Origin: Betaproteobacteria bacterium HGW-Betaproteobacteria-7
Lineage (GTDB): Bacteria; Pseudomonadota; Gammaproteobacteria; Burkholderiales; Rhodocyclaceae
Direction of reading: 5' to 3'
Length of the DNA stretch: 64,000 bases
NCBI GenBank assembly: GCA_002840765.1
Contig: PHCE01000003.1
Location: forward strand, 62,001 to 126,000
The translations under genes and the position numbers were made by a program. Below, piece by piece: positions 1 to 8,702 of the stretch. The notes below the pieces were generated by a model, which made no database searches, was not told the origin of the DNA, and saw nothing but the letters and a program-made list of their open reading frames with translations. Numbering within the stretch: the stretch's first letter is position 1; each line of letters begins with the position of its first letter.

Positions 1-564
1 CGCGAACTGCTGGCCGAGGCCGGCACGACGGTCGCCGCACTGGATGGCATCGCCTTCGGCGCTGGGCCAGGGGCATTTACCGGTTTGCGCGTCGCCTGCG
101 GGGCGGCCCAGGGTCTGGCGGTGGCCAGCGACCGGCCGCTACTGCCGGTGTGCAGCCTCGAGGCGATGGCGCTTCAGGCTGGCGACGGCCAGGTTCTCGC
201 TCTGCTCGACGCGCGCATGGGCGAGGCCTATGTCGCGCGCTACCGCTGTACCGGCAGCGAATGCCAGTTGGCTGGGGAGATTCGCGTCCTGGCGCCGGAG
301 GTCATTGCCCTCCCTGAAGAGACTGGCTGGCGGGCCTGTGGCAATGCCCCGGCCGCCTATCCCGTGCTGGCTGCGCGCCTGCAGGCGGCAGGTATCGAGT
401 TGCTGCCCGGCATCCTGCCGACGGCGGCGGCGGTCGCCAGGCTGGCGGCGCCGCGGCTGGGCCGTGGCGAGGGCATGGACGCGGCGTTGGCAGCGCCGCT
501 CTACATCCGCGACAAGGTGGCGAAGACGGTTGCCGAACGCCTGGAAGAGGGGGGGCGGGCGTGA
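1..564 (+). CDS. tsaB: TsaB, tRNA t6A37 threonylcarbamoyl complex subunit (5' end outside window)
   Basis: The frame is open from the first base and ends with TGA at 562-564. It reads through FGAGPGAFTGLRVACGAAQG, the conserved N-terminal block of the TsaB/YeaZ ASKHA-fold proteins. TsaB binds TsaD and TsaE and is needed to make threonylcarbamoyl-adenosine at position 37 of tRNAs that read ANN codons. About 187 residues are visible and roughly 35-40 are expected to be missing upstream. A TTG at 85 could be mistaken for the start, but the conserved block lies before it. The stop overlaps the GTG of rimI (GTGA), so the two are probably translated together. The family is clear; only the left end is unknown. 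Confidence 0.93.
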   Translation, partial: RELLAEAGTTVAALDGIAFGAGPGAFTGLRVACGAAQGLAVASDRPLLPVCSLEAMALQAGDGQVLALLDARMGEAYVARYRCTGSECQLAGEIRVLAPEVIALPEETGWRACGNAPAAYPVLAARLQAAGIELLPGILPTAAAVARLAAPRLGRGEGMDAALAAPLYIRDKVAKTVAERLEEGGRA

Positions 565-1022
565 GCGTGGTGCCCGTCGCTGTCGAGTTCTTTCCGATGA
601 ACGAGCACGATCTGCCGGCGGTGGCGGCGCTGGAAGCTTCGCTGCAGCCGTTTCCGTGGTCGCAGGGCAATTTTGCCGATTCGCTGGTTGCCGGGCACAG
701 CGTCTGGGTACTGCGTCAGGGTGGCGAACTGATCGGTTTTTCGGTCGTCATGCGCGTGATCGACGAAGCGCATCTGCTCAATCTCGGCGTCGGGGCGGCG
801 CACCAGGGCCGCGGTCATGGTGCGCGCCTGCTGCGTCATGCCATGGAATGCGCCCGCCTGGGCGGTGCCGGCAAGCTGTTTCTCGAAGTGCGGCCTTCCA
901 ACGAACGGGCGGTCGCGCTCTATCGGCATTTCGGTTTCCGCCAGATCGGCCTGCGCAAGGCTTACTATCCGGCAGCCATCGGGCGCGAGGATGCGCTGGT
1001 TTTTGACAAGGAGCTGGCATGA
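561..1022 (+). CDS. rimI: RimI, ribosomal protein S18 N-terminal alanine acetyltransferase
   Basis: A 153-residue GNAT-fold protein. The acetyl-CoA binding loop is visible as GAAHQGRGHGARLL (about residues 74-87), followed by the usual C-terminal N-E-R-A-x-x-L-Y-x-x-x-G-F block (NERAVALYRHFGF). RimI acetylates the N-terminus of S18 and possibly other proteins. The start is GTG at 561, overlapping the tsaB stop. The gene ends in an ATGA overlap with the downstream uracil-DNA glycosylase. The tsaB-rimI-udg order is common in betaproteobacteria and supports both the name and a single transcript. Confidence 0.93.
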   Translation: MSVVPVAVEFFPMNEHDLPAVAALEASLQPFPWSQGNFADSLVAGHSVWVLRQGGELIGFSVVMRVIDEAHLLNLGVGAAHQGRGHGARLLRHAMECARLGGAGKLFLEVRPSNERAVALYRHFGFRQIGLRKAYYPAAIGREDALVFDKELA

Positions 1023-1756
1023 CTCTGAGCCGTGAGCAGATGCTGGTTGAAATGGGCATTTCGCCGATCTGGGTGCGCCGTGATGTGCCGCTCGCTGCCG
1101 GCGCGCAAAAGCCCATTGCCGATACCGTGGCAGTTGCTGAGGTTGCCCTTCCCGTCGCCACAGCAGACGCCTCGCCGCGTGCTGCCGGCGACTGGCCGAC
1201 ACTGGCGGCCGAGGTCGCTGCCTGTCGTGCCTGCCCCCTGTGCGAGCAGCGCAAGCAGGCGGTACTTGGCGTTGGCGATAGCAATCCTGACTGGCTGTTC
1301 ATTGGCGAAGGACCGGGGGCCGAAGAGGATGCCCGCGGCGAGCCGTTCGTCGGCCAGGCCGGCAAACTACTCGACAACATGCTGGCGGCGATCGACATCG
1401 TCCGCGGCCAAAAGGTGTATATCGGCAATGCGGTGAAGTGCCGGCCGCCCGGCAACCGCACGCCGGAGGCGGCGGAAATTGCCACCTGCCGGCCCTATCT
1501 GGAACGGCAGATCGCACTGCTCAAGCCGAAGATCATCGTTCTCCTCGGCAAGGTGGCGGTGCACAGCCTGCTGCAGGATGACAAGGCGCTGGGCGCAATG
1601 CGGGGCCAGCGGTTTGAATACGCCGGGATTCCCGTCGTCGTCACCTATCATCCGGCTTATTTGCTGCGCAACCTGCCGGACAAGGCCAAATCGTGGGAAG
1701 ACCTGCTCTTCGCTCGCCGCCTGCTGCGTCAGGGCAGTACCGACTCGCTGCTTTGA
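1019..1756 (+). CDS. Uracil-DNA glycosylase, family 4 (iron-sulfur type)
   Basis: A 245-residue protein that should remove uracil from DNA as the first step of base-excision repair. The first catalytic motif is GEGPGAEEDARGEPFVGQAG, where the E-D pair fits family 4, and the second is the HPAYLL motif near the C-terminus. Cysteines that could hold a 4Fe-4S cluster are seen as CRACPLC (about residues 69-75) and as two more around CRPPGNRTP...C. The first 60 or so residues are low-complexity and poorly conserved, which is usual for proteobacterial members. It is translationally coupled to rimI (ATGA). A second UDG of another family lies at 54016-54675. Confidence 0.93.
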   Translation: MTLSREQMLVEMGISPIWVRRDVPLAAGAQKPIADTVAVAEVALPVATADASPRAAGDWPTLAAEVAACRACPLCEQRKQAVLGVGDSNPDWLFIGEGPGAEEDARGEPFVGQAGKLLDNMLAAIDIVRGQKVYIGNAVKCRPPGNRTPEAAEIATCRPYLERQIALLKPKIIVLLGKVAVHSLLQDDKALGAMRGQRFEYAGIPVVVTYHPAYLLRNLPDKAKSWEDLLFARRLLRQGSTDSLL

Positions 1757-1765
1757 GATCGCCGC

Positions 1766-3028
1766 TTAGTGCGGCGAGTCGTCCAGATGCTGGACGTCGT
1801 TCTGGTCCCGCTGGTTGGCCAGATGTCGTTCGCGGATCAGATACATGAGGCCGCTGACGAAAAGACCAAACATGCTCAGCACCCAGTAGATTGACAGATC
1901 CATCCGGATCATCAGGTAGTACAGCCCGGTCATGACCAAAATCGACAGATTCTCGTTGAAGTTCTGTACAGCGATGGAGTGGCCGGCGCCCATCAGGATA
2001 TGACCACGGTGCTGGAGCAGGGCGTTCATCGGTACGACGAAGAAGCCGGACAGGGCACCAATCAGGATGAGCAGGGGGATGGCCAGCCACATCTCGTGCA
2101 CGAAGTTCATCAGCAGCACGATGACGCCCATGGCGATGCCGAGCGGAATGACGCGCACCGACTTGCGCAAGGTGATGAAGCGGGCAGCGACAATGGCGCC
2201 GGCGGCGACGCCGAAGGCGACGACACCCTGGAGCATCGACGATTGCGAGAGGTTGAGGCCGAGGGCGACTTCCGACCACTTGATGACGATGAACTGGAGG
2301 GTTGCCCCGGCACCCCAGAAAAGCGTGGTCACGGCCAGTGAGATCTGGCCCAGGCGATCACGCCAGAGCAGTTTCAGGCAATGGTTGAATTCGTGGATCA
2401 GGTAGATGGGGTTCTTCTTCAGCGGCTTGTGGTCGACGCCGGTATCGGGAACGTAGAGGTTGAACAGCGCTGCGACAACATAGAGCACGGCAACGAAGGC
2501 AACAGCCATTTCGCCGGTGGTATCAATGCCGGTATCGATCAGCGGCAGATTGAAGGCAAGCAAGTGCTGGGAGACGCCGGGCTGGATCAGCGTGCCACCG
2601 ATGACGACGCCGAGGATAATGGCGCCAACGGTGAGGCCCTCGATCCAGCCGTTGGCGACGACCAGCAGGCGATGCGGCAGGTATTCGGTGAGGATGCCGT
2701 ACTTGGCCGGCGAGTAGGCGGCGGCGCCGAGGCCGACGACAGCGTAGGCGAGCAGCGGATGGGCGCCGAAGAACATCATTGAGCAGCCAGCAATCTTGAT
2801 CGTATTGCTGATCAGCATCACGCGTCCCTTGGGCATCGAGTCGGCAAAGGCGCCGACGAAGGCGGCCAGCGCCACATAGGAGACGGTGAAGAAAGTTTTC
2901 AGCAGCGGTTCATACTCCGTCGGCGCCTGCATTTCACGTAGGGCAGCGATGGCAGCGATGAGTAGGGCGTTGTCGGCCAGCGCAGAAAAAAACTGCGCGG
3001 CCATGATGATGTAGAAGCCGAACGGCAC
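1766..3028 (-). CDS. lplT: LplT, lysophospholipid transporter
   Basis: A 420-residue major-facilitator protein with about 12 hydrophobic segments. The N-terminal stretch FFSALADNALLIAA and the downstream YSPAKYGILTEYLP block are typical of LplT. In the known system LplT flips lysophosphatidylethanolamine across the inner membrane for re-acylation by Aas/PlsC; no acyltransferase gene is adjacent here. The start is GTG at 3028, giving MPFGFYIIMAAQFF. An ATG eight codons later is the alternative. The gene converges on the UDG gene with only nine bases between stops and is divergent from the LysR gene. A dyad at 3045-3071 overlaps its likely promoter. Confidence 0.9.
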   Translation of the reverse strand: MPFGFYIIMAAQFFSALADNALLIAAIAALREMQAPTEYEPLLKTFFTVSYVALAAFVGAFADSMPKGRVMLISNTIKIAGCSMMFFGAHPLLAYAVVGLGAAAYSPAKYGILTEYLPHRLLVVANGWIEGLTVGAIILGVVIGGTLIQPGVSQHLLAFNLPLIDTGIDTTGEMAVAFVAVLYVVAALFNLYVPDTGVDHKPLKKNPIYLIHEFNHCLKLLWRDRLGQISLAVTTLFWGAGATLQFIVIKWSEVALGLNLSQSSMLQGVVAFGVAAGAIVAARFITLRKSVRVIPLGIAMGVIVLLMNFVHEMWLAIPLLILIGALSGFFVVPMNALLQHRGHILMGAGHSIAVQNFNENLSILVMTGLYYLMIRMDLSIYWVLSMFGLFVSGLMYLIRERHLANQRDQNDVQHLDDSPH

Positions 3029-3044
3029 GGGGAAATTTTGTCTC

Positions 3045-3071
3045 GGTATAACTTTGGTCGAGGGTTATACC
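3045..3071. promoter_or_regulatory. Inverted repeat over the lplT promoter, possible LysR-type operator
   Basis: A perfect 8-base dyad, GGTATAAC at 3045-3052 and GTTATACC at 3064-3071, is separated by 11 bases. LysR-type regulators bind T-N11-A dyads, and a LysR gene starts 164 bases away. The right arm contains the best -10 candidate for lplT, so a protein bound here would act on lplT. The dyad is read directly from the sequence; the link to the LysR protein is inference. Confidence 0.5.
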
Positions 3072-3091
3072 ACGCTTTGTGCCGGCTGCAA
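3064..3091 (-). promoter_or_regulatory. Candidate sigma-70 promoter of lplT
   Basis: On the minus strand TTGCAG (3091-3086) and TATAAC (3069-3064) are separated by 16 bases. The -10 is good and the -35 matches only in its first three bases. Transcription would start near 3057, about 29 bases before the GTG start. The -10 is inside the dyad described at 3045-3071. Confidence 0.4.
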
Positions 3092-3234
3092 GGCTTGCCG
3101 AAATGACAGAAATATGTCGAGGAAGTGCTGGAATACGCTGGCATGACAGAGGTTGGCCGGGAATTCTGCCGACGGACCGGCGCGCGTTGACGGAATGTGA
3201 TTGAATACTGCCCGCAACCACGAGGAGAACCATC

Positions 3235-4137
3235 ATGGCTGACCGGCGCCTGCAGATCTTTCATGCCGTAGCCAAGCACCTGAGCTTTACCCGCGCTGCC
3301 GATGCCATGTTCATGACCCAGCCGGCCGTTACCTTCCAGATCAAGCAGCTGGAGGAGCAGTACGGCACGCGCCTGTTCGAACGTCGGCATGGCAGTATTT
3401 CGCTGACGCCGGCCGGCGAGCTGGTGCTCTCCTATGCGGAACGCATCCTCGCCCTGAGCGACGAAATGGATACGCGCCTCGCCGAGATGACCGGCGAAAT
3501 GCGTGGTCCGTTGCTCGTTGGCGCCAGCACGACGATCGCCGAGTTCATGCTGCCGCGCGTGCTCGGCGAGTTCAATGCCCTCTACCCGCAGGTCCGGGCG
3601 CGGCTGACTGTCGCCAATTCGGAAAGCATCGAGGGGCGGGTTGCCGAGCACACCCTCGACGTCGGTCTGATCGAGGCGCCGGCCAAGCTTTCCGGCCTGC
3701 GCAGCGTGAGTTGCTGTGCCGATGTTCTGGTGGTCATCTGCGCGCCCGACTACCCGCTGGCGACGATGGAGGCGGTGACGCCGGCGGTACTCGCCGATTA
3801 TGAATTCATCTCGCGTGAGCCGGGTTCCGGGACGCGCGAGATTACCGACGCCTATTTTCGCGCCCACAAGATCGATCCGCAGCAATTGAAGACGCAGATG
3901 GAACTGGGCAGCCCGGAGGCGCTGAAAGGTGTGGTGGCGACCGGTCTCGGCTTCGCCATCGTCTCGCGCGCCGTCGTCGACAAGGAGCTCCGCCTCGGCC
4001 AGCTGGTTGCCATCGCCCTGCAGCCGCCGTTGCAGCGCAGCCTCTACCTGATCCAGCCGGAGGACCGCTTCCAGTCGCGTCTGGCAGCAACTTTCATTGA
4101 TTTCGCCCGCAGCAAGTTGAAGGAAATGGCCGCATGA
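3235..4137 (+). CDS. LysR-family transcriptional regulator
   Basis: A 300-residue protein with the standard LysR layout. An N-terminal winged helix-turn-helix (about residues 3-62, with SFTRAADAMFMTQPAVTFQI) is followed by a periplasmic-binding-like effector domain from about residue 90. The sequence style resembles the YeiE/CbbR-like branch, but the effector cannot be told from sequence. A clear GAGGAG ribosome site stands before the ATG at 3235. The stop overlaps the alr start (ATGA), so the regulator and alanine racemase share a transcript. It is divergent from lplT, and LysR proteins often control the divergent gene. Confidence 0.92.
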   Translation: MADRRLQIFHAVAKHLSFTRAADAMFMTQPAVTFQIKQLEEQYGTRLFERRHGSISLTPAGELVLSYAERILALSDEMDTRLAEMTGEMRGPLLVGASTTIAEFMLPRVLGEFNALYPQVRARLTVANSESIEGRVAEHTLDVGLIEAPAKLSGLRSVSCCADVLVVICAPDYPLATMEAVTPAVLADYEFISREPGSGTREITDAYFRAHKIDPQQLKTQMELGSPEALKGVVATGLGFAIVSRAVVDKELRLGQLVAIALQPPLQRSLYLIQPEDRFQSRLAATFIDFARSKLKEMAA

Positions 4138-5228
4138 CGACGTCCCGACCGATCCGTGTCCATATCGCCCCGGCCGCCATTCGTGCCAATTACCGGCTGG
4201 CCAAGAGCCTGGCGTCTGGCGCGCGGGCCTGGGCGGTGATCAAGGCCGATGCCTATGGCCATGGCCAGTGGCGTGCCGTCGAAGCGCTGCGCGAGGTGGC
4301 CGACGGCTTCGCCGTGCTCGAATGCGAAAACGCCGTTGCCCTGCGTCAGGCTGGCATCAGCCAGCCGATCCTGTTGCTCGAAGGTATATTCTCGGCAGAC
4401 GACGTGCCAGCGGTCATCGAACATCGTCTGACGACGGTGGTTCATTGTCTGGAGCAGGTCGAGTGGCTGCGGCGCGCTGCCGGCGACGGCCAGCCGCTCA
4501 GCCTGTGCCTGAAACTCAACACCGGCATGAACCGGCTGGGCTTCACGGCGGATACCCTGGCCAGCGCGCTGGGCATCCTGCGCCAGTTGCCGCAGGTCGA
4601 ACTGACCCTGATGACGCACTTCGCCGAGGCCGATGGCGAACGCGGCATCGACTGGCAGCTGGCACGTTTCCACGAACTGGCCGGCGACTGGCGGGGCGCC
4701 GTCAGCCTGGCCAATTCGGCGGCCATCCTGCGCTATCCCCAGACTCATGGCGACTGGGTGCGGCCGGGCATCATGCTTTATGGTGCCAGCCCCTTCGCCG
4801 AGCAGAGCGCCGCCGATCTCGGCCTGCGGCCGGCGATGACGCTGGCCAGCCGGCTTATCGGCGTCCAGGAGATCGCCGCCGGCGAGCGCGTCGGCTACGG
4901 CGGCACCTTCACTGCGTCGCGGCAGATGCGCATCGGCATCGTCGCCTGTGGCTATGCCGACGGCTATCCGCGTCAGGCACCGAGCGGTACGCCATTGGCA
5001 GTCGGCGGTTGCCGCACGGGAACCGTCGGCCGTGTTTCGATGGACATGCTGGCCTGCGACATTACCGACATTGCCGCCGCCACCATCGGCTCGCCGGTGA
5101 CGCTGTGGGGCGAAGGCGCGGGCGGTACGGTTGCCGCCGACGAAGTCGCTGCTGCCGCCGGCACCATCGCCTACGAACTATTCTGCGCCATTGCCCCGCG
5201 TGTGCCGGTCGAGATCGGGGAGCGCTGA
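4134..5228 (+). CDS. alr: Alanine racemase
   Basis: A 364-residue PLP enzyme that converts L-alanine to D-alanine for peptidoglycan. The PLP lysine is Lys37 within AVIKADAYGHG, and the second catalytic base, a tyrosine, is in RVGYGGTF (about residue 259). The length matches Alr/DadX proteins. No D-amino acid dehydrogenase (dadA) is nearby, so a biosynthetic role is more likely than a catabolic one. It is coupled to the LysR gene upstream by ATGA, and the next gene, radA, begins on the base after its stop. Confidence 0.96.
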   Translation: MTTSRPIRVHIAPAAIRANYRLAKSLASGARAWAVIKADAYGHGQWRAVEALREVADGFAVLECENAVALRQAGISQPILLLEGIFSADDVPAVIEHRLTTVVHCLEQVEWLRRAAGDGQPLSLCLKLNTGMNRLGFTADTLASALGILRQLPQVELTLMTHFAEADGERGIDWQLARFHELAGDWRGAVSLANSAAILRYPQTHGDWVRPGIMLYGASPFAEQSAADLGLRPAMTLASRLIGVQEIAAGERVGYGGTFTASRQMRIGIVACGYADGYPRQAPSGTPLAVGGCRTGTVGRVSMDMLACDITDIAAATIGSPVTLWGEGAGGTVAADEVAAAAGTIAYELFCAIAPRVPVEIGER

Positions 5229-6587
5229 GTGGCCAAGGCTAAATCGATCTATAGCTGCAGCGAGTGCGGGGCAACGAGTCCCAAATGGCAAGGGCAGTGC
5301 CCCGGTTGCGGGCAATGGAACACCTTGCTCGAAAGCGTCGCCGAAAAGGCGACCGGCCATCGCTTCGAGTCGCTGGCGCCGGCCACACGTCTGCAGAATC
5401 TGGCCGACATCGAGACCCGCGAGGTCGAGCGTCTGGCGACCGGCATCGGTGAATTCGACCGCGCCCTTGGTGGCGGTCTGGTTGCCGGCGGCGTCGTGCT
5501 GATCGGCGGCGATCCGGGCATCGGCAAGAGCACCCTGCTGCTGCAGGCGCTAGCCCATCTGTCGGTGGAACACAAGGTGCTCTACATCAGCGGCGAGGAA
5601 TCCGGCGAGCAGGTCGCCTTGCGCGCCCGCCGCCTGGGGCTGGACACCCGCCGCCTGCAACTGCTGGCCGAGATCAATCTCGAGCGCATCCTGGCCACCC
5701 TGCAGGCGGAGCGGCCGGAAGTGGCGGTCATCGACTCCATCCAGACCTTGTGGTCGGATGAATTGAGCAGCGCCCCCGGCTCGGTTGCCCAGGTGCGCGA
5801 GTGCTCGGCGCAACTGACCCGCCTGGCCAAGCAGTCGGGGATCACCATCATCCTCGTTGGCCACGTGACCAAGGAGGGGGCGCTGGCCGGGCCGCGGGTG
5901 CTCGAGCACATCGTCGATACCGTGCTTTATTTCGAGGGCGATACCCACTCCAGCTTCCGCCTGGTACGCGCCTTCAAGAACCGCTTCGGCGCAGTCAACG
6001 AACTGGGCGTTTTCGCCATGACCGAGAGCGGCCTCAAGGGCGTCAGCAACCCTTCCGCCCTGTTCCTCTCGCAGCACGGCCACGAGGTTGCCGGTTCCTG
6101 CGTGATGGTGACGCAGGAAGGGACGCGGCCGCTGCTGGTCGAGATCCAGGCGCTGGTCGATAGCGCCCACGGCAATCCGCGGCGGCTGACGGTTGGCCTG
6201 GAAGCGCAGCGGCTGGCCATGCTGCTGGCGGTGCTGCATCGCCACGCCGGCATCGTCTGCTTCGACCAGGATGTCTTCGTCAATGCCGTCGGCGGGGTCA
6301 AGATTGCCGAGCCGGCGGCTGACCTGGCGGTACTCATCGCCATTACCTCGTCACTGAAGAATCGGCCCTTGCCGGCCAAGCTGGTGGTATTTGGCGAGGT
6401 TGGCCTGGCCGGCGAGATCCGGCCGGCACCGCGCGGCCAGGAACGCTTGCGTGAGGCGGCCAAGCTCGGCTTCACCCGCGCCCTGATTCCCGAGGCCAAT
6501 CGCCCGAAGCAGGCGATTCCCGGCATCGAAGTGATTGCCGTGCGCCGGGTCGAGGAGGCGGTGGCGCGGCTGCGTGAGTTCGACTAA
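5229..6587 (+). CDS. radA: RadA (Sms), DNA repair ATPase/helicase
   Basis: A 452-residue RecA-like protein that promotes branch migration and processing of recombination intermediates. An N-terminal zinc finger uses C10, C13, C24 and C27. Walker A is GGDPGIGKS (about 93-101), the RadA-specific KNRFG motif is present, and the C-terminal Lon-like domain carries the VGLAGEIRP block. The start is GTG at 5229, directly after the alr stop. All hallmark residues are present, so the protein should be functional. Confidence 0.97.
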   Translation: MAKAKSIYSCSECGATSPKWQGQCPGCGQWNTLLESVAEKATGHRFESLAPATRLQNLADIETREVERLATGIGEFDRALGGGLVAGGVVLIGGDPGIGKSTLLLQALAHLSVEHKVLYISGEESGEQVALRARRLGLDTRRLQLLAEINLERILATLQAERPEVAVIDSIQTLWSDELSSAPGSVAQVRECSAQLTRLAKQSGITIILVGHVTKEGALAGPRVLEHIVDTVLYFEGDTHSSFRLVRAFKNRFGAVNELGVFAMTESGLKGVSNPSALFLSQHGHEVAGSCVMVTQEGTRPLLVEIQALVDSAHGNPRRLTVGLEAQRLAMLLAVLHRHAGIVCFDQDVFVNAVGGVKIAEPAADLAVLIAITSSLKNRPLPAKLVVFGEVGLAGEIRPAPRGQERLREAAKLGFTRALIPEANRPKQAIPGIEVIAVRRVEEAVARLREFD

Positions 6588-6614
6588 GCTGAAGGCCGAT
6601 CCCCTCTGACCTCA

Positions 6615-8702
6615 ATGTTCAACCTCTCCCGCTACTTTTCCACCGTCAGTTTCATTCTCATTGTCCTTGCTGCCGGTGTGCTCGGGCCGCTGTACCGGCA
6701 GTTGTCACTGCAGCAGATCACCGAGCTGGCCGAGAGCCGCAATGTGGCGATGGCGCAGATTTTCGAGAATTCCCTGCGTCTGCCGCTGGAACAGCTGCTG
6801 GTTGCCTCGCTTGGCCGCGATGGCGACTACCTGCGAAATTCGTTCGAAGTCGCGGTGCTGCGGGAAAACGTCATCGCCCTGATGCGCAATACCTCGGTGG
6901 TCCAGGTCAAGATCTACAACCGCCTGGGGGTGATGGTGTTCTCTCTCGATCCGCGGCAGATCGGTGAGGAACGGTTGCGTCACCCGGGATTTCGGACAGC
7001 CATGGCCGGCTTGGTGGATAGTGATCTGGAGTTCTTCGCCACATTCGAAAGCTTTGCCGGCGAACGCAAGGAGATTCACGTCCTCTCCAGCTACATCCCG
7101 GCTGTCGGCAGTGGCGGTGGGGTCGAGGGCGTTTTCGAGCTGTACCAGGAAGTGACGCCGTTCATGCATCAGCTGCAGCGTAGCCTCTGGTGGGTGACGG
7201 CCGGTGTCTTCGTTGTCTTCGCACTGCTGTTCCTGATGCAGTATGCCGTCGTCCGGCGCGCCCAGCGCATCCTCGAGGAGCAGGAAGGGAAGATCACGGC
7301 GGCGCGCGATACCCTGGAGCTGCAGGTCGAGGCGCGTACCGAGGAATTGAAGCGCACCAACCTGCAGTTGCAGGGCGAGATCGGCGAGCGCCGGCAAGCG
7401 GAGAGCAAGCTGAACTATCTTGTCTACCACGATCCGCTGACCGGCCTGGCCAATCGTCGCTGTTTCATCGAACGCCTGGAGAAGAGCCTGCGCGAATCGG
7501 CCGAACAGGGCTACCAGATGGCCGTGCTGTTCGTCGATCTCGATCAGTTCAAGCAGGTGAACGATTCGCTCGGCCACGGCGTCGGCGATGAGTTGCTGGT
7601 TTCCGTTGCCGCCCGCCTGACTGAACAACTGCGCCTGGTTGACATGCTGGCCCGCCTCGGTGGCGATGAATTCATCTGCCTGATCGAGCACGTGCGCGAC
7701 GAAGACGAAGTGGCCATCGTCGCCAACGAGATCATCGATGCCTTCGATACCCCCTTCCGCCTGGGCGACCACGAACTGTTCCTTTCCGCTTCGGTCGGCA
7801 TCAGCCTGTTTCCGCGCGACGGGGCGAGTGTTCTCGAACTGATGCGCAATGCCGATTCGGCCATGTACCGGGCCAAGGCCATCGGCCGCGGTAATTTCCA
7901 TTTCTACACGCCGGAAATGACTGTCGATGCCCAGGCCCGCATCCGCATGGAAAATCTGCTCCGGCGGGCGGTCGAGCACGGTGAGTTGCGGATACACCTG
8001 CAGCCTCAGGTCGATGCATCGAGTCGCCGGCTGCTCGGGGCCGAGGCGCTGGTGCGCTGGGAAAGTCCCGAACTGGGACCGGTCATGCCGAGTCGGTTCA
8101 TTCCGCTGGCCGAGGATTCGGGCATCATCGTACCGCTTGGCAACTGGGTGCTCAGGGAAACCTGCCGTCAGGTCGCCGAGTGGGCAGCCCGCGGCTTCCT
8201 GGTGCCGACCATTTCGGTCAACCTCTCGGTGAAGCAACTGGAACGTCCAGAATTCGTCAAGGTTCTCGGCGAGATCATTGATGAAACCGGCATCGAGCCG
8301 TCGCGACTCAAACTCGAACTGACCGAGTCGGTGCTCATGGGGGTCGGCGATCCGCAAGCCGTTCTCGAGCGGCTCGGGGAACTTGGCATTGGTCTGGCAC
8401 TCGATGATTTCGGTACCGGCTATTCCTCGCTCAGCTATCTGAAAATGCTGCCCATCCAGCAACTGAAAATCGATCGCTCCTTCGTCACCGGCATTGGTCG
8501 CAGCCGGGGCGATGAGGCGATCATTCGCACCGTCATGCAACTGGCCGCCAGCCTCTCTTTCGAGGTGGTCGCCGAAGGCGTCGAGACGCAGGAACAGGCC
8601 GAGTTCCTGGCCACCCTCGGCTGCCACCAGTTGCAGGGTGACCTGCACGGCCAGGCGGTGCCACCCGGCGAATTCTTTGCCCGCTGGGCTGGTCGGCCAT
8701 GA
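6615..8702 (+). CDS. Membrane-bound GGDEF-EAL cyclic-di-GMP enzyme
   Basis: A 695-residue signalling protein. Two transmembrane segments (about 7-29 and 190-212) flank a periplasmic sensor region of about 160 residues. A short coiled-coil linker then leads to a GGDEF domain (LGGDEF near residue 350, with an RxxD inhibitory site five residues before it) and an EAL domain. Catalytic EAL residues are present: EAL, the N of SVNLS, ELTES, DDFGTGYSS, KIDRSFV and AEGVET. Both synthesis and hydrolysis of c-di-GMP are therefore possible. The final loop reads QGDLHGQAVP rather than the usual QGY(L/F) form. The stop overlaps the next gene (ATGA). Confidence 0.94.
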   Translation: MFNLSRYFSTVSFILIVLAAGVLGPLYRQLSLQQITELAESRNVAMAQIFENSLRLPLEQLLVASLGRDGDYLRNSFEVAVLRENVIALMRNTSVVQVKIYNRLGVMVFSLDPRQIGEERLRHPGFRTAMAGLVDSDLEFFATFESFAGERKEIHVLSSYIPAVGSGGGVEGVFELYQEVTPFMHQLQRSLWWVTAGVFVVFALLFLMQYAVVRRAQRILEEQEGKITAARDTLELQVEARTEELKRTNLQLQGEIGERRQAESKLNYLVYHDPLTGLANRRCFIERLEKSLRESAEQGYQMAVLFVDLDQFKQVNDSLGHGVGDELLVSVAARLTEQLRLVDMLARLGGDEFICLIEHVRDEDEVAIVANEIIDAFDTPFRLGDHELFLSASVGISLFPRDGASVLELMRNADSAMYRAKAIGRGNFHFYTPEMTVDAQARIRMENLLRRAVEHGELRIHLQPQVDASSRRLLGAEALVRWESPELGPVMPSRFIPLAEDSGIIVPLGNWVLRETCRQVAEWAARGFLVPTISVNLSVKQLERPEFVKVLGEIIDETGIEPSRLKLELTESVLMGVGDPQAVLERLGELGIGLALDDFGTGYSSLSYLKMLPIQQLKIDRSFVTGIGRSRGDEAIIRTVMQLAASLSFEVVAEGVETQEQAEFLATLGCHQLQGDLHGQAVPPGEFFARWAGRP

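Noticed and set aside
85..564. TTG at 85 as the tsaB start
   Set aside because: The conserved glycine-rich block of TsaB lies before it in the same frame, so the gene begins outside the window.
6705..8648. A 647-codon minus-strand open frame opposite the GGDEF-EAL gene
   Set aside because: The plus-strand frame has full domain motifs. The minus frame is a high-GC shadow with no recognisable domain.
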